From Opitutaceae bacterium (GTDB taxonomy: Bacteria; Verrucomicrobiota; Verrucomicrobiia; Opitutales; Opitutaceae): a stretch of 64,000 nt of DNA. Shown piece after piece: positions 44,730 through 56,441 of this stretch (within the stretch, counting starts at the first letter, position 1; each line of letters opens with the position of its first letter). A program made the translations under genes and the position numbers. Under the pieces are notes generated by a model. It saw only the letters and a list, made by a program, of their open reading frames with translations. It had not been told where the DNA came from and did not search any database. Location of the stretch: contig JAIXQE010000176.1 of assembly GCA_027485815.1 (NCBI GenBank), positions 16,279 to 80,278 of the forward strand. Direction: 5' to 3'.

Positions 44730-46268
44730 ATGGATTCCACCCCTGCGCATCCTCGCCGCTCCGCGTTCCTGCTCGATTGGATCGAGCGGGCCGGCAACCG
44801 CCTGCCGAATCCCCTCACGCTGTTCGTCCTCCTCGCGGGCGCCACCGTGCTCGCCTCCGCGCTGGCGGCCGGCCTTGGCTGGACGGCCACGCACCCGAAG
44901 GACGGGTCGACGGTCTCCGCGGTGAGCCTGCTCAACGCGGCCGGGATCCGCCGGATGTTCACCGAGGCGCTGCGCAACTTCACCGGGTTCGCGCCGCTGG
45001 GGCTGGTGCTGGTCTCGATGATCGGCATCGGCGTGGCGGAGGCGACCGGCCTCGTGGGGGTGCTGCTGCGCGCCTTTGTCACCAGCCTGCCGCGCCGCTG
45101 GCTGACGGCGGCGGTCGTGTTCGCGGCGATCAACGCGAACCTCGCCGCCGATGCGGGCATCATTCTCCTGCCGCCGCTGGCGGGGTTGCTCTTCGCGGCC
45201 GCCGGCCGGCATCCCATCGCGGGCATCACCGCGGCGTTCGCGGCGGTGAGCGGCGGGTACAGCGCGAACCTGCTGCCCTCGACGATCGATGTCCTGCTCG
45301 CCGGGTTCACCCAGGAGGCGCTCGACGCCTCGCGCCTGCTGCCCGGCTATCGGGTGCAGCTGCTGGGCAACTGGTACTTCCTCGCCGTCTCCACGCCGCT
45401 GCTGACGCTCGCCGCGACGTGGGTCACGGAACGGATCGTCGAGCCGCGGCTGGGGCCGTGGCGGGGCGAGGCGGCCGCGGCGCCCGGGCCGCTGACGGCG
45501 GTTGAGCGGCGCGGGCTCATCTGGGCGGGGGTGGCGTTTCTGGCCACGGCGGCGCTGGCGCTGGCGCTTATCCTTCCGCCCGGGGCGCCGCTGCGGGACC
45601 CGGCGGCGGCCTCGGCGGTCGAGCGCCTGCGGCCGTTCCTCGACTCGATGGTGCTCTGGGTGCTGCTCGCCTTTTTGGGGCCGGGGCTCGCCTATGGCGC
45701 GGCGACGGGCAGCGTCCGCAACGATCACGATGTCGCGCGGCTCACGGGCGACACCCTCGCGTCGATGGGTTCGTACATCGTCCTGGCCTTCGTGGCGGCG
45801 CAGTTCCTGAGCTATTTCGCCTGGTCCAACCTCGGGGCCCTGCTCGCGGTGACGGGGGCCGGGTTCCTGCGCGGCATCGGCCTGGAGGGCGCGCCGCTGC
45901 TGGCGGGCTTCGTGCTGCTCTCCGCATTCGTGAACCTGTTCATCAGCTCTGCCTCCGCCAAGTGGGCCCTGATGGCGCCGATCTTCGTGCCGATGTTCGT
46001 GCTGCTCGGCTATTCGCCGGAGGGGACGCAGGCGGTGTTCCGGGTCGGGGACTCCTGCACCAACATCATCACGCCGGTGTTCGTCTACCTGCCCTTCGTC
46101 CAGTCGTGCATCCAGCGCTATGACCCGCGCATGGGGCTGGGCTCGGTGGTGTCGCTGATGGCGCCCTACACGCTGACCTTCCTGCCGCTCTGGACGCTGC
46201 TCCTGCTGGGTTTCCTCTGGGCGGGCTGGCCCATCGGTCCGGGCGTGGGCCTGACGCTCCCGCCTTGA
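44730..46268 (+). CDS. AbgT-family transporter
   Basis: A 512-residue inner-membrane protein with nine or more helices. Family-specific segments are visible: FLLDWIERAGNRLPNPLTLFVLLAG at the N-terminus, APLGLVLVSMIGIGVAEATGL, NANLAADAGIILLPPLAGLLFAAAGRHPIAGI, AVSGGYSANLLPSTIDVLLAGF, FSYFAWSNLGALLAVTGA-like FLSYFAWSNLG, SSASAKWALMAPIFVPM and FRVGDSCTNIITPVFVYLPF. AbgT proteins import p-aminobenzoyl-glutamate or export sulfonamide-type drugs with ion gradients. Start 44730 follows GCGCCCCG. It stands alone, with no AbgA/AbgB hydrolases adjacent, so import of folate breakdown products is not specially supported. Confidence 0.93.
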   Translation: MDSTPAHPRRSAFLLDWIERAGNRLPNPLTLFVLLAGATVLASALAAGLGWTATHPKDGSTVSAVSLLNAAGIRRMFTEALRNFTGFAPLGLVLVSMIGIGVAEATGLVGVLLRAFVTSLPRRWLTAAVVFAAINANLAADAGIILLPPLAGLLFAAAGRHPIAGITAAFAAVSGGYSANLLPSTIDVLLAGFTQEALDASRLLPGYRVQLLGNWYFLAVSTPLLTLAATWVTERIVEPRLGPWRGEAAAAPGPLTAVERRGLIWAGVAFLATAALALALILPPGAPLRDPAAASAVERLRPFLDSMVLWVLLAFLGPGLAYGAATGSVRNDHDVARLTGDTLASMGSYIVLAFVAAQFLSYFAWSNLGALLAVTGAGFLRGIGLEGAPLLAGFVLLSAFVNLFISSASAKWALMAPIFVPMFVLLGYSPEGTQAVFRVGDSCTNIITPVFVYLPFVQSCIQRYDPRMGLGSVVSLMAPYTLTFLPLWTLLLLGFLWAGWPIGPGVGLTLPP

Positions 46269-46394
46269 GCGGTCGGCGCGAGCGGAGCGGACCGGGGCGA
46301 CCTGGGACGAGTGGCGACCCGCCTTTACACGCCCTTAACAATTCCCCGGGCTTGCGCCCACAAAGGCCAAACACCCGCGCGGTACGCTCCGGGG

Positions 46395-47045
46395 ATGATC
46401 CAGCCCCATGGCGACACCCCCGCCGCCGCCTCCGCGCTGCCCGTCGGTTCCGACGCCCCGCCGGTTGACCTAGTGCGCCGCGCCCGCGCCGGTGACGCCT
46501 CGGCCCAGACGGAACTCGTCGCCCGCTACTCCCGCCGGATCGGGGGTTACCTCCGCAACCTCTGCCGGCGCGAGGAGGCGGTCGAGGACCTCACGCAGCT
46601 CACGTTCATCAAGATGTTCCGCCGCCTGCGCTGGCTCCGCGACCCCGCGGTCTTCGAACCCTGGCTCTTCCGCATCGCCCGCAACACGGCCTACGACGCC
46701 GGCCGCCGCCGCGCCTGCCGGCCCGCCACGGTCGCCCTCGACGCCGAGGCCCTGCGCATCCCCGATCCCGCACACGAGGAGGCCACGCGCGAGATCCTCA
46801 GCGCCCTCGAGCTCGCTCTTGCCCAACTGAAGCCCGTCGACCGCCAACTGGTCCGGATGGTCGTCGCCGGGGAAAGCTACGCCGAGGCCGCCCGCCGCTT
46901 CGGCCTCACCGTCGCGTCCGTCAAGGTGCGCCTCCATCGCGTCCGTCCGTTCCTGCGCGCCACCGTCGGCGGGCTCACCGACACCCGGTCCCCGGACACG
47001 CCGGGCTGGCGCTCCGCCTCTGCCGCGGTGCGCTGGGCGGCCTGA
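46395..47045 (+). CDS. ECF-type RNA polymerase sigma factor
   Basis: A 216-residue sigma-70 family member. Region 2: DASAQTELVARYSRRIGGYLRNLCRREEAVEDLTQLTFIKMFRRL with the FEPWLFRIARNTAYDAGRRRAC segment of region 2.3-2.4. Region 4: LKPVDRQLVRMVVAGESYAEAARRFGLTVASVKVRLHRVRPFL, a helix-turn-helix for the -35 element. It lacks sigma region 3, hence ECF. Usually an anti-sigma gene follows; here the next gene is convergent (47072), so none is linked and its trigger is unknown. An AT-rich stretch around 46330-46350 (CTTTACACGCCCTTAACAATT) may be its promoter. Start 46395 follows CTCCGGGG. Confidence 0.92.
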   Translation: MIQPHGDTPAAASALPVGSDAPPVDLVRRARAGDASAQTELVARYSRRIGGYLRNLCRREEAVEDLTQLTFIKMFRRLRWLRDPAVFEPWLFRIARNTAYDAGRRRACRPATVALDAEALRIPDPAHEEATREILSALELALAQLKPVDRQLVRMVVAGESYAEAARRFGLTVASVKVRLHRVRPFLRATVGGLTDTRSPDTPGWRSASAAVRWAA

Positions 47046-47053
47046 ACTGTCTT

Positions 47054-47071
47054 CCCGGCTTGGCCGCCGGG
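47054..47071. terminator. Hairpin at convergent sigma factor/cyclase gene ends
   Basis: CCCGGC (47054-47059), a TTGGCC loop, and GCCGGG (47066-47071). It sits exactly between the two stop codons, a fair position for a shared terminator. No U-tract. Confidence 0.4.
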
Positions 47072-48616
47072 TTAATGCGCCGGCCCGGGCTCGCCGGCCT
47101 TCGGCGCGAGGGCGTCGATGCGGAAGAGCTCCCGGGCGCCCTTGCCCTTCAGGGGCACCGGGCCGAGCGGCCGGCCCCGGCACTGCGGCGCGACGCGGGC
47201 CCACGTCTCGGCGTCGACACACACGCTGCCCGGCGGCGCCGCCTGCTCCATCCGGGAGGCCGTGTTCACCGTGTCCCCCCAGAGGTCGAACTGGTACTTG
47301 TGCCGGCCCACGACGCCGGCGCTGACGGGACCCGCATGGACCCCGACCCGGAGGCGCCAGCCTTGGCCCGTGCGGGCGGCATGCCCGATCATTTCCAGCC
47401 CGCAGGCGACCGCGGCCAGCGCCGGGTCCCCGCCGCCGATACCGGTCAGGCCGGCCGTCGCCATGAAGGAGTCTCCGATGGTCTTGATCTTCTCCAGCCC
47501 GTGGCGGAGCGAGATTTCCTCAAAGCCCTCGACCAGGGCCTGCAGCTCCTCGTGGACCTCGGCTGGCGACCGGCCCGCGCACCATTGGGTGAAGCCGGCG
47601 AGGTCCGTGAAGAGCACGGCCACGTCCGCCAGCGCCCGCGGCTTCACGCGCTGGGTGGCCGCCAGCTCGAGCACCACGTCCCGCGGCAGGATCACGTGCA
47701 GGAGCTCCTCGGCCCGGCGCTGCGCCGCCTCGATCCGCCGCAGGTGCTCCGCCTCGCGGTCGCGGAGCTGCTTGCGTTCGAGCGAGGCGTGGATGCGCGC
47801 CCGCAGGAGGACGACGTTGAAGGGCTTGGGCAGGTAGTCCTCCGCCCCGAGCTCGATGCAGCGGGCCACCCGGCTGATCTCCCGCGAGGCGGACAACACG
47901 ATCACCGGGATGCGACGGAGCTCCGGATCCGCCCGCAGGATCTCCAGGGTCTGCTGGCCGTCGAGGACGGGCATCTGGATGTCCAGCAGGATCAGGTCAA
48001 AGGGTGACTGCCGCAGGAGCGCCAACGCCTCCTGGCCCTGGGTGGCGCGGGCGACCGTGTGGCCTAGGCGCCGGACATGGCGTTCGAGGAGCAGCCGGTT
48101 GCCCTCGTCATCGTCCACCACGAGGACGCGCGCCGGCGCCGCGGGCGGGCCGGCCTCGCCGGCGGAGGCCTCCTCGTCCGACGGCTGCTCCGCTTCGTCC
48201 TCCACTTCCGTCGGCACCCCGCCGCTGCGGGACTTCCCGGCCGGAGCGGCAAGTTGGTCGAGCAGACCCTGAAATGCCTCGGTGGCGGCGCCGATGCGGC
48301 CCAGATCCTGGGCGACTCCTGCCTCACCGCCGGGCACGATTCCGCGCAAGGTCTGGACCTGCCGCCGCAGTTCCGCGAGGAGCTCGGGCCATGCGCGGGG
48401 CACGGCGAGGGGAGGCGGCGGTTCCGCGGCCGGGGCGACGGGCACGACCAGGGCGTCCACGCCGTCCTGCAGGGCGGTGCCGATGGTCAGGATCCGCTCC
48501 AGTCCCCGGTGCCAATCGCCGACCTCCCCGCCGGGGTGATCCTCGAGCAGCATCGCGGCGTACCCGAGGATGTGGTTGAGGGGCGTCCGGAGTTCGTGCT
48601 TCAGCTTCGGTCGCAT
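47072..48616 (-). CDS. HisKA-receiver-class III adenylate/guanylate cyclase fusion
   Basis: A 514-residue soluble protein. Residues 4-28 carry the histidine-kinase H-box KHELRTPLNHILGYAAMLLED, but no ATPase domain follows. A low-complexity linker leads to a full receiver domain (about 170-285: VLVVDDDEGN, LILLDIQMPVLDG, LSAS, YLPKPF). A coiled coil (LRDREAEHLRRIEAAQRRAEELL) then joins a class III cyclase domain with metal Asp in VLFTDLAGFTQ, KIKTIGDSFMA, and DLWGDTVNTASRMEQAA supplying the transition-state Asn and Arg. It probably makes cAMP in response to phosphorylation. The H-box could act as phosphotransfer partner of the receiver. It ends the leftward group starting at 52202. Confidence 0.88.
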   Translation of the reverse strand: MRPKLKHELRTPLNHILGYAAMLLEDHPGGEVGDWHRGLERILTIGTALQDGVDALVVPVAPAAEPPPPLAVPRAWPELLAELRRQVQTLRGIVPGGEAGVAQDLGRIGAATEAFQGLLDQLAAPAGKSRSGGVPTEVEDEAEQPSDEEASAGEAGPPAAPARVLVVDDDEGNRLLLERHVRRLGHTVARATQGQEALALLRQSPFDLILLDIQMPVLDGQQTLEILRADPELRRIPVIVLSASREISRVARCIELGAEDYLPKPFNVVLLRARIHASLERKQLRDREAEHLRRIEAAQRRAEELLHVILPRDVVLELAATQRVKPRALADVAVLFTDLAGFTQWCAGRSPAEVHEELQALVEGFEEISLRHGLEKIKTIGDSFMATAGLTGIGGGDPALAAVACGLEMIGHAARTGQGWRLRVGVHAGPVSAGVVGRHKYQFDLWGDTVNTASRMEQAAPPGSVCVDAETWARVAPQCRGRPLGPVPLKGKGARELFRIDALAPKAGEPGPAH

Positions 48617-48702
48617 GGGGGAGTCCGGTCGGGGGGGCAGGAAGCCACGGACGGCCGCGTGGGCGGGGCAAGCGGAGCGGGAGGCCGGCGGGCGGGCGAG
48701 AT

Positions 48703-50457
48703 TCACGGTGCGGTCCTGGCGTCCGCGGGGCCGTGCACCCGGCGTCCGTCGACCCAGGTCTCGAGGACCCGCGTCGCCCGCAGGTCGTCCTCCGGGCATT
48801 CCAGCAGGTCGCGATCCACCATGATGAAATCCGCCCGCTTGCCCGGCTCGAGGGAGCCGATCTCGGCCTCCCACCGCAGCAGGTGGGCGTTGTGGCGGGT
48901 GTAGAACTCGATCGCCTGCCGCCGCGTGAGGGCCTCCTCGGGGTGCAGCTGGCCTTCGTGCCACCGCGCGCGCCGCGTGATGGTCGTCCACATCGCGAGG
49001 AACGGGTTGTACGGGTTGATCGCCCGGAGATCGCCGATCTTGAGCATATGGTCCGAGCCGCCGCCGGCCACGCCGCCCGCCTCGAAGATGGAGCGCAGCG
49101 GCTGGAAGTACCGCAGCCGGTCGTAGCCGAATTGCCCCACGAGGGTCCGGGTATCGAGGTACAGCCAGATGGGCTGGATATCCAGCACCACGCCCAGCCG
49201 CGCCGCCTCGCGCACGCCCTCGCGGGTCATGAAGTTGGAGTGGGTGATGCCCATCCGCAGCGGCCGGAGCGGGATCTCGCGGTCCACCGCCGCGTAGGCC
49301 TCGAGCAGGGTCGTCCCCGCCGCGTCGCCGACCGCGTGCGCCGTGAACTGCATCCTGTGCCCGGCCACGCGCCGCACCATCTCGCGCAGGCGGTCCGGCG
49401 GGACGTTCAGCACCCCGCGGTACGTGTCGTCGCGGATGCCATAGGCCTCGTTGCGGCCCCATGGCTGCAGCATGTACGCGCTCCCGGTCAGCATGCCGCC
49501 GTCCAGCCAGATCTTGGTGCCGAGCAGGCGCAGCCACGGGTGCTCCCCGCGCAGCGGGCTCGCCGCGATCTGGTCGATCGCCGTCAGGATCGAGGCCATC
49601 GGGCCAACGGTGGGGAAGGTCTGCGACAGCGCCACGCGCACGGTCAGGCCGTTGCGGTCCCGGAGCTCCTCGTAATCGCGGATGGAGGACGGCGACGCGC
49701 CGCGGTCCGCCACGGTGGTGAAGCCGATCCGGTTGTAGTCGCGGAACAGCGCCTGCAGCCGCGCCTGCTGCTCCGCGCGCGGGATGGCCCGCCCCGCCGG
49801 AGTCTTGATGTACCGGCCCAGGCCCCGGGTGAGGCCCGTGGGCTCGCCCGCGGCGTCCAACTCCAGGTGGCCCGGCCCGCCGTCGTTCACCTTGAAGTCC
49901 CGCGTGAAGCCGCACCGCGCGAGGGCGAGCGAGTTCAGCATGTTGTCCGGCCCGGTCCGGAAGTTCACCGGATGCCGCGGCGCCGCCGCGTCGAGCTCCG
50001 CCCGCGTCGGGTAACGCGACTCGCGCAGGCGCGTGATGAAGACCTGCGAGGTCTGGATCCACTCGCCCGCCGGCACGACCTGCGCCCGGGCCCGGATGTA
50101 GGCCAGGACGTCCGCGATGGTCTCCATGTCCGGCACCTCGTGGTCGGCCTCGAACACCGCCGCCGCCGGCGCGTGCACGTGCGAGTCGATCAGCCCCGGC
50201 AGCAGCATCCGGCCGCCCAGCTCGTGCACCGTCGTGCGCCCCGGCGCCGCCAGGGCGCGGATCTGGTTCGTGGAGCCGAGGGCCGTGATCCGGCCCCCGC
50301 GGATCGCGAGGGCCTCGTGGATCGTGAAGCCGGCGTCCACCGCCAGGACCTTCCCGCCCAGGAAGACGGCATCCGGCGGCGCCTCCGCGCCGGAGGCAAG
50401 GAGGGCGGGGCAGAGCAGCAGGCCGAGGCGGGCGAGGGCGCGGGCGGGAGGGATCAT
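48703..50457 (-). CDS. Exported amidohydrolase, YtcJ-like
   Basis: A 584-residue metal-dependent hydrolase of the amidohydrolase 3 (YtcJ) group. Signal peptide (LARLGLLLCPALLASGAEA), N-terminal beta-sandwich (PDAVFLGGKVLAVDAGF), metal site LLPGLIDSHVH, later TAHAVGDAA, MGITHSNFM and GGGSDHMLKIGD metal and active-site His/Asp. The C-terminal part is the usual LEPGKRADFIMVDRDLLECPEDDLRATRVLETWVDGRRV. Substrates are N-substituted formamides, ureas or dipeptide-like compounds in characterised relatives; here unknown. It sits 20 bp from the gamma-glutamyltransferase gene, so both may process peptides or gamma-glutamyl compounds in the periplasm. Start context CACCCG. Confidence 0.9.
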   Translation of the reverse strand: MIPPARALARLGLLLCPALLASGAEAPPDAVFLGGKVLAVDAGFTIHEALAIRGGRITALGSTNQIRALAAPGRTTVHELGGRMLLPGLIDSHVHAPAAAVFEADHEVPDMETIADVLAYIRARAQVVPAGEWIQTSQVFITRLRESRYPTRAELDAAAPRHPVNFRTGPDNMLNSLALARCGFTRDFKVNDGGPGHLELDAAGEPTGLTRGLGRYIKTPAGRAIPRAEQQARLQALFRDYNRIGFTTVADRGASPSSIRDYEELRDRNGLTVRVALSQTFPTVGPMASILTAIDQIAASPLRGEHPWLRLLGTKIWLDGGMLTGSAYMLQPWGRNEAYGIRDDTYRGVLNVPPDRLREMVRRVAGHRMQFTAHAVGDAAGTTLLEAYAAVDREIPLRPLRMGITHSNFMTREGVREAARLGVVLDIQPIWLYLDTRTLVGQFGYDRLRYFQPLRSIFEAGGVAGGGSDHMLKIGDLRAINPYNPFLAMWTTITRRARWHEGQLHPEEALTRRQAIEFYTRHNAHLLRWEAEIGSLEPGKRADFIMVDRDLLECPEDDLRATRVLETWVDGRRVHGPADARTAP

Positions 50458-50477
50458 CGGGTGCGGGGGGTAAAGGT

Positions 50478-52202
50478 TCAGAACCCGGCGGCCTGGCCAT
50501 CCTTGCGGCTCTCGCTGGCCCCGAGGAACACGCGGTTCTTGGCATCCCAACCGATCGCCTGGTAGCCACCGAAGCCGCCGAGGTCCGTGCGCAGGTCGTG
50601 GCCGCGCCGCTTCAGCTCGGCCCGCGTCGCCCATGGCACGCCGCTCTCGAGGAACACGTGGCCGCCGGTGGTCATCCGCGGCTCGTTGTAATCGGTCGAA
50701 CCCTCGTGCTGCCACCGCGCGGCGTCCCCCGCCTCCTGCAGGTTCATCCCGAAATCGATCAGGTTGACCAAAATCTGCACGTGCCCCTGCGGCTGCATCG
50801 CGCCGCCCATCAGCCCGAAGCTCAGCCAGGGCCGTCCGTCCTTGGTGACCATCGCGGGGATGATGGTGTGGAACGGCCGCTTGCCCGGGGCGTAGTCGTT
50901 GGCGTGGCCCTCCTGCAGGGTGAACATCTCGCCGCGGTTCTGGAACCCGAAGCCGAGGCCCGGCACGACCACGCCCGCTCCCATGCCCCGGTAGTTGCTC
51001 TGGATCAGCGACACCAGGTTGCCCTCGGCGTCCGCGGTCGTGAGGTAGATCGTGTCGCCGTCCTGCAGCGCCGGGTTGCCCGCGTCGTAGGTCCGCGCCG
51101 CCCGGTCCGGCCGGATCAGCGCGCGCCGCTGGGCCGCGTACTCCTTCGAGAGGAGGCCGCGCAGCGGGATGCGGGAAAACGCCGGATCCGCGTAAAACTT
51201 CGCCCGGTCCTCGAAGGCCAGCTTCTTGGCCTCGATCATCACGTGCAGCGCGTCTGGTGAATTGAACCCCATCGCCTTAAGGTCATAGCCCTCGAGGATG
51301 GTCAGCATCTGCAGCGCCGCGATGCCCTGGCCGTTCGGCGGCAGCTCGTGGACGTCGTAGCCGCGGTAATTGACCGAAACGGGATCGACCCAATCGGAGG
51401 TGTGCCTGGCGAGGTCATCCTTCCGTAGCCAGCCGCCCTGCGCCCGGAAGAAGGCGTCGATGCGGTCCGCGATGGCTCCTTGGTAGAACGCATCCCGCCC
51501 GCCCGCGGCGATGGCGGCGAGGGTGTCGGCGAGGTCGGGGTTGCGGAAGACCTCGCCCTTGGCCGGCGCGCGGCCGCCCGGGGCGAAGGTGGCCGCGAAG
51601 GCGCCCGGCTCCGGCGACAGCAGGGGCACGCTCCGCGCCCAGCCGTCGGCGATGACCTCGGTCACGGGAAATCCCTCGCGCGCGTAGCGGATGGTCGGCG
51701 CCAGCACCTCCGCCCACGGCAGGCGGCCGAAGCGCCCGTGGAGGCCCGCCCAGCCGTCGACGCAGCCCGGGACCGACACCGGGAGCAGGCCCCGCGGGGG
51801 GATCGTGGTCCGCCCGAGGCGTTGCAACTCCGCCATGAGCTGTTCCCGGCTGAGTCCGCGGGGAGAGCGGCCGGAGGCGTTGAGGCCATGGAGGCGGCCG
51901 GTCTTGGCCTCGTAGACGATCGCGAACAGGTCCCCGCCGATCCCGCACCCGGTGGGTTCCATCAACCCGAGCGCGGCGTTGGCGGCGATCGCGGCGTCGA
52001 CGGCGGAACCGCCGCGGCGGAGGACGTCGAGACCGACCTGGGTTGCCAGCGGCTGGCTGGTGCAGACCATTCCGTTCCGGGCGATGACCTCGGAACGGGT
52101 GGCGAAGGGGCGTCCGGTGATGCGGTCCACTTGGGCGGGCAGGCTGGGGGAGAGGGCGAGGAGGAACGCGGCCGCGGCGGGGACGCGCAGGGCGGGGGGC
52201 AT
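50478..52202 (-). CDS. Gamma-glutamyltransferase, exported
   Basis: A 574-residue Ntn-hydrolase precursor. Signal peptide ([17 protein letters not shown]). N-terminal large subunit: [53 protein letters not shown] and [22 protein letters not shown]. Autocleavage/nucleophile Thr384 is expected at [19 protein letters not shown]; the small subunit continues [26 protein letters not shown] and [20 protein letters not shown]. It transfers or hydrolyses gamma-glutamyl groups, typically of glutathione, in the periplasm. It is upstream of, and 20 bp from, the amidohydrolase on the same strand. Divergent from the DUF255 gene, with under 100 bases between. Confidence 0.95.
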   Translation of the reverse strand: MPPALRVPAAAAFLLALSPSLPAQVDRITGRPFATRSEVIARNGMVCTSQPLATQVGLDVLRRGGSAVDAAIAANAALGLMEPTGCGIGGDLFAIVYEAKTGRLHGLNASGRSPRGLSREQLMAELQRLGRTTIPPRGLLPVSVPGCVDGWAGLHGRFGRLPWAEVLAPTIRYAREGFPVTEVIADGWARSVPLLSPEPGAFAATFAPGGRAPAKGEVFRNPDLADTLAAIAAGGRDAFYQGAIADRIDAFFRAQGGWLRKDDLARHTSDWVDPVSVNYRGYDVHELPPNGQGIAALQMLTILEGYDLKAMGFNSPDALHVMIEAKKLAFEDRAKFYADPAFSRIPLRGLLSKEYAAQRRALIRPDRAARTYDAGNPALQDGDTIYLTTADAEGNLVSLIQSNYRGMGAGVVVPGLGFGFQNRGEMFTLQEGHANDYAPGKRPFHTIIPAMVTKDGRPWLSFGLMGGAMQPQGHVQILVNLIDFGMNLQEAGDAARWQHEGSTDYNEPRMTTGGHVFLESGVPWATRAELKRRGHDLRTDLGGFGGYQAIGWDAKNRVFLGASESRKDGQAAGF

Positions 52203-52300
52203 GCGGCGACCGTGCGGGTTCCGCGGGCCCGGGTCAAACCGCGGCGCGCGGCGGAAAGCCTTTGCGGTCCCGCGGCCCCTGTGCCTCCGTGCGGCCCCCG

Positions 52301-54492
<2,192 letters not shown>

Positions 54493-54496
<4 letters not shown>

Positions 54497-54690
54497 ACGA
54501 GGAACGCCTGCTCCGGCTCGAGGAGAAGATCGCCTACCTCGAGCGGCACGTCACCGCCCAGGACCGCGCGATGCTGGAGCTGACCGAGGAGCTGGATGCC
54601 GTGCGGCGCGAGCTGCGGCGGCTGCGCGAGGGGCGGGGCGAGCCGGGCTCTGCCCCGGAGCCCGCGGACGAGCGTCCGCCCCATTACTGA
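54493..54690 (+). CDS. slyX: SlyX-family small coiled-coil protein
   Basis: A 65-residue protein starting at a GTG that overlaps the DUF255 stop by four bases (54493-54496). Residues 3-45 are one helix, [41 protein letters not shown], followed by a short loop ending DERPPHY. The PPHY ending and helical heptads are the defining features of SlyX. Function unknown; original links to hemolysis in Salmonella are disputed. Similar length to other SlyX (about 70). Confidence 0.88.
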
Positions 54691-54708
54691 GCGGCAAAGG
54701 CCCTCGGC

Positions 54709-56292
54709 TCAGAACGGGGCCGTGACTTCCTGCAGGTAGCCTGGATCGAGCACCTGCTCGCCCAAGGCGGAGCATTCGAGCTCGTCGTTCTTGTAGACCC
54801 GGAAGCGGATCGGCCCGCTCGCCTCGCCGGTTTCCCAGCGCCATTTGCCGATCGAGATGAACTGCAGCGGCACGCCGCGTTCCCAACTCAACCCGGGACC
54901 GTCGCCCCGGATGAACAGCCGGTTGCCGATGCCGATGTAGGCCGTGACCAGCAGGCGCGTCGCCCCGTCCGAAGTCAGCGTGCGCTCGACGGTGCCGGGG
55001 CTCGCCGGGGGGCTGTCCTCGAAGCCGAATTCGAAGGTGGGCTGTGCCTCCGGCTCGGTCCGCCGGGCCGGCCGTTTGCGCGGCGCCAGCGGCGGCGGTT
55101 CGGGCGCCGGGGCGGGTGGTGCGGGCTCGGGTACGGCCGGCGGCGGAGCCTCCGCGATCGCTGCGGCCGCGACTTCCGGGGTCTGCTCCGCTGGAGCCAC
55201 GGGCTCCGGGGCGGGTGTCGCCAAAGCGGGTTCGACCTCGGGGGTCGCGGGAGGCGGGGGGGGCGGCGGTTCCGCGGGTGCCGGGGCCGGCTCGGCGGCG
55301 ACTTCCGGGGCGGGAATCGGTTCAGCCGGGGCGGATGCGGGCGCCGCGACGGATTCCACGCGGACGGCGGTGACCTCGGGGCCGGCGGGTGCCGCCGCCG
55401 CCTCCGGGGTGGGAGCGGGCGGGTCTTCGCGGCGGGGTCGGCGCGGTTTGCGGGGCGAGGGGAGCGCCGCCTCGCCGGGGGCGAGCTCCGGCGCGGATGG
55501 CTCGGCCGGCTTGACGGCCTCGGGCGGCGGCAAAGCCGCGAGCCGCGTGAGGCGTTCGTCGAGGGCGGCGAGTTGCGCGTTGGTGGTTTCGCGCCACGCC
55601 GCGGTCGTGGCCTCCGCGGCGGCGGCCAGGCTGGCGCGGGCCTCGCGCAGCCGCGCCTCCAGGGCGGCCCCGCCTTCCTCCCGGGCGGCGGCGATCGCCT
55701 GCTGGAGCCGCGCGGCGCTGTCCGCCGTCTCCCGCTGGAGGGTCGCGACCTGTTTGGCGGCCGCGGCTTCCAGCCGGGTCAGTTCCGTGGCGGTGCGGGC
55801 GATCTGGGCGACGGCTGCTTCGATCCGCCCCAGTTCGCTGCCGCGCAGCGTGGCCAATTCCTCCTCCAGTCCCGCCCGGGCGCCCTCGTCCGCCTCCGCC
55901 AGCTGCCCCTGCAGGGCCGAAACCCGCTCCTGCAGCCGCTCCGGCAACTGCTCCGCCTCGCGCAGGGTGCGCCGCGCCAGCTCGGCGATCCCGTGCAGGC
56001 TCCCGGTGGCGATGCTCACCTGTTGCGCGGATTCCCGGACCGTCTCAGCCAACGCCTCGAGGGCCCGTTGCCGTTCGTCCAGGGCGGCGTTTTTCGCCCG
56101 CTCCACGCGCAGCACCAGGGGCACGAGGCCCGCGAGGATGCCCAGCAGCACGCAGCCGACGATCGTCACCAGCGCGCCCGTGGACAGCGGGGCGGGGCTC
56201 GCCCAGGCCACGATCGCCGCGGCGCCGAGCAGCGCGAGGTCCGTGAGGATGAAGAGCCAGGTGGGCAGGCCGGGGGGCGGGGAGGACTTCAT
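54709..56292 (-). CDS. Membrane-anchored coiled-coil protein with Pro/Ala linker and C-terminal beta domain
   Basis: A 527-residue protein. Two N-terminal transmembrane helices (about 11-31 and 40-60; LPTWLFILTDLALLGAAAIVAW, GALVTIVGCVLLGILAGLVPLVL), then a long coiled coil (about 65-255; ERQRALEALAETVRESAQ...RLTRLAALP). A roughly 180-residue Pro/Ala/Glu-rich linker follows, with basic KPRRPRREDP. The end (about 430-527) is a compact beta-rich domain: VTAYIGIGNRLFIRGDGPGLSWERGVPLQFISIGKWRWE...FRVYKNDELECSALGEQVLDPGY. Its RGDGPGLSW and KWRW pattern recalls starch-binding-like Ig folds. No known whole-protein family. Convergent with slyX. Confidence 0.72.
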   Translation of the reverse strand: MKSSPPPGLPTWLFILTDLALLGAAAIVAWASPAPLSTGALVTIVGCVLLGILAGLVPLVLRVERAKNAALDERQRALEALAETVRESAQQVSIATGSLHGIAELARRTLREAEQLPERLQERVSALQGQLAEADEGARAGLEEELATLRGSELGRIEAAVAQIARTATELTRLEAAAAKQVATLQRETADSAARLQQAIAAAREEGGAALEARLREARASLAAAAEATTAAWRETTNAQLAALDERLTRLAALPPPEAVKPAEPSAPELAPGEAALPSPRKPRRPRREDPPAPTPEAAAAPAGPEVTAVRVESVAAPASAPAEPIPAPEVAAEPAPAPAEPPPPPPPATPEVEPALATPAPEPVAPAEQTPEVAAAAIAEAPPPAVPEPAPPAPAPEPPPLAPRKRPARRTEPEAQPTFEFGFEDSPPASPGTVERTLTSDGATRLLVTAYIGIGNRLFIRGDGPGLSWERGVPLQFISIGKWRWETGEASGPIRFRVYKNDELECSALGEQVLDPGYLQEVTAPF

Positions 56293-56441
56293 GGGAGAGC
56301 CCGGAGCGGCGTCATCCGGTTCGCCCGCGGCTGAACCGGGGGCGCCTCGCCGGCGGGTGGGGAGGGTTTGCGCCCGCGCCCCTCCCGGCTCAAGGGCAAA
56401 ACGGCGTTTGCGTCCGCCCCGCCGTGCCGCACGCTGCGCGC

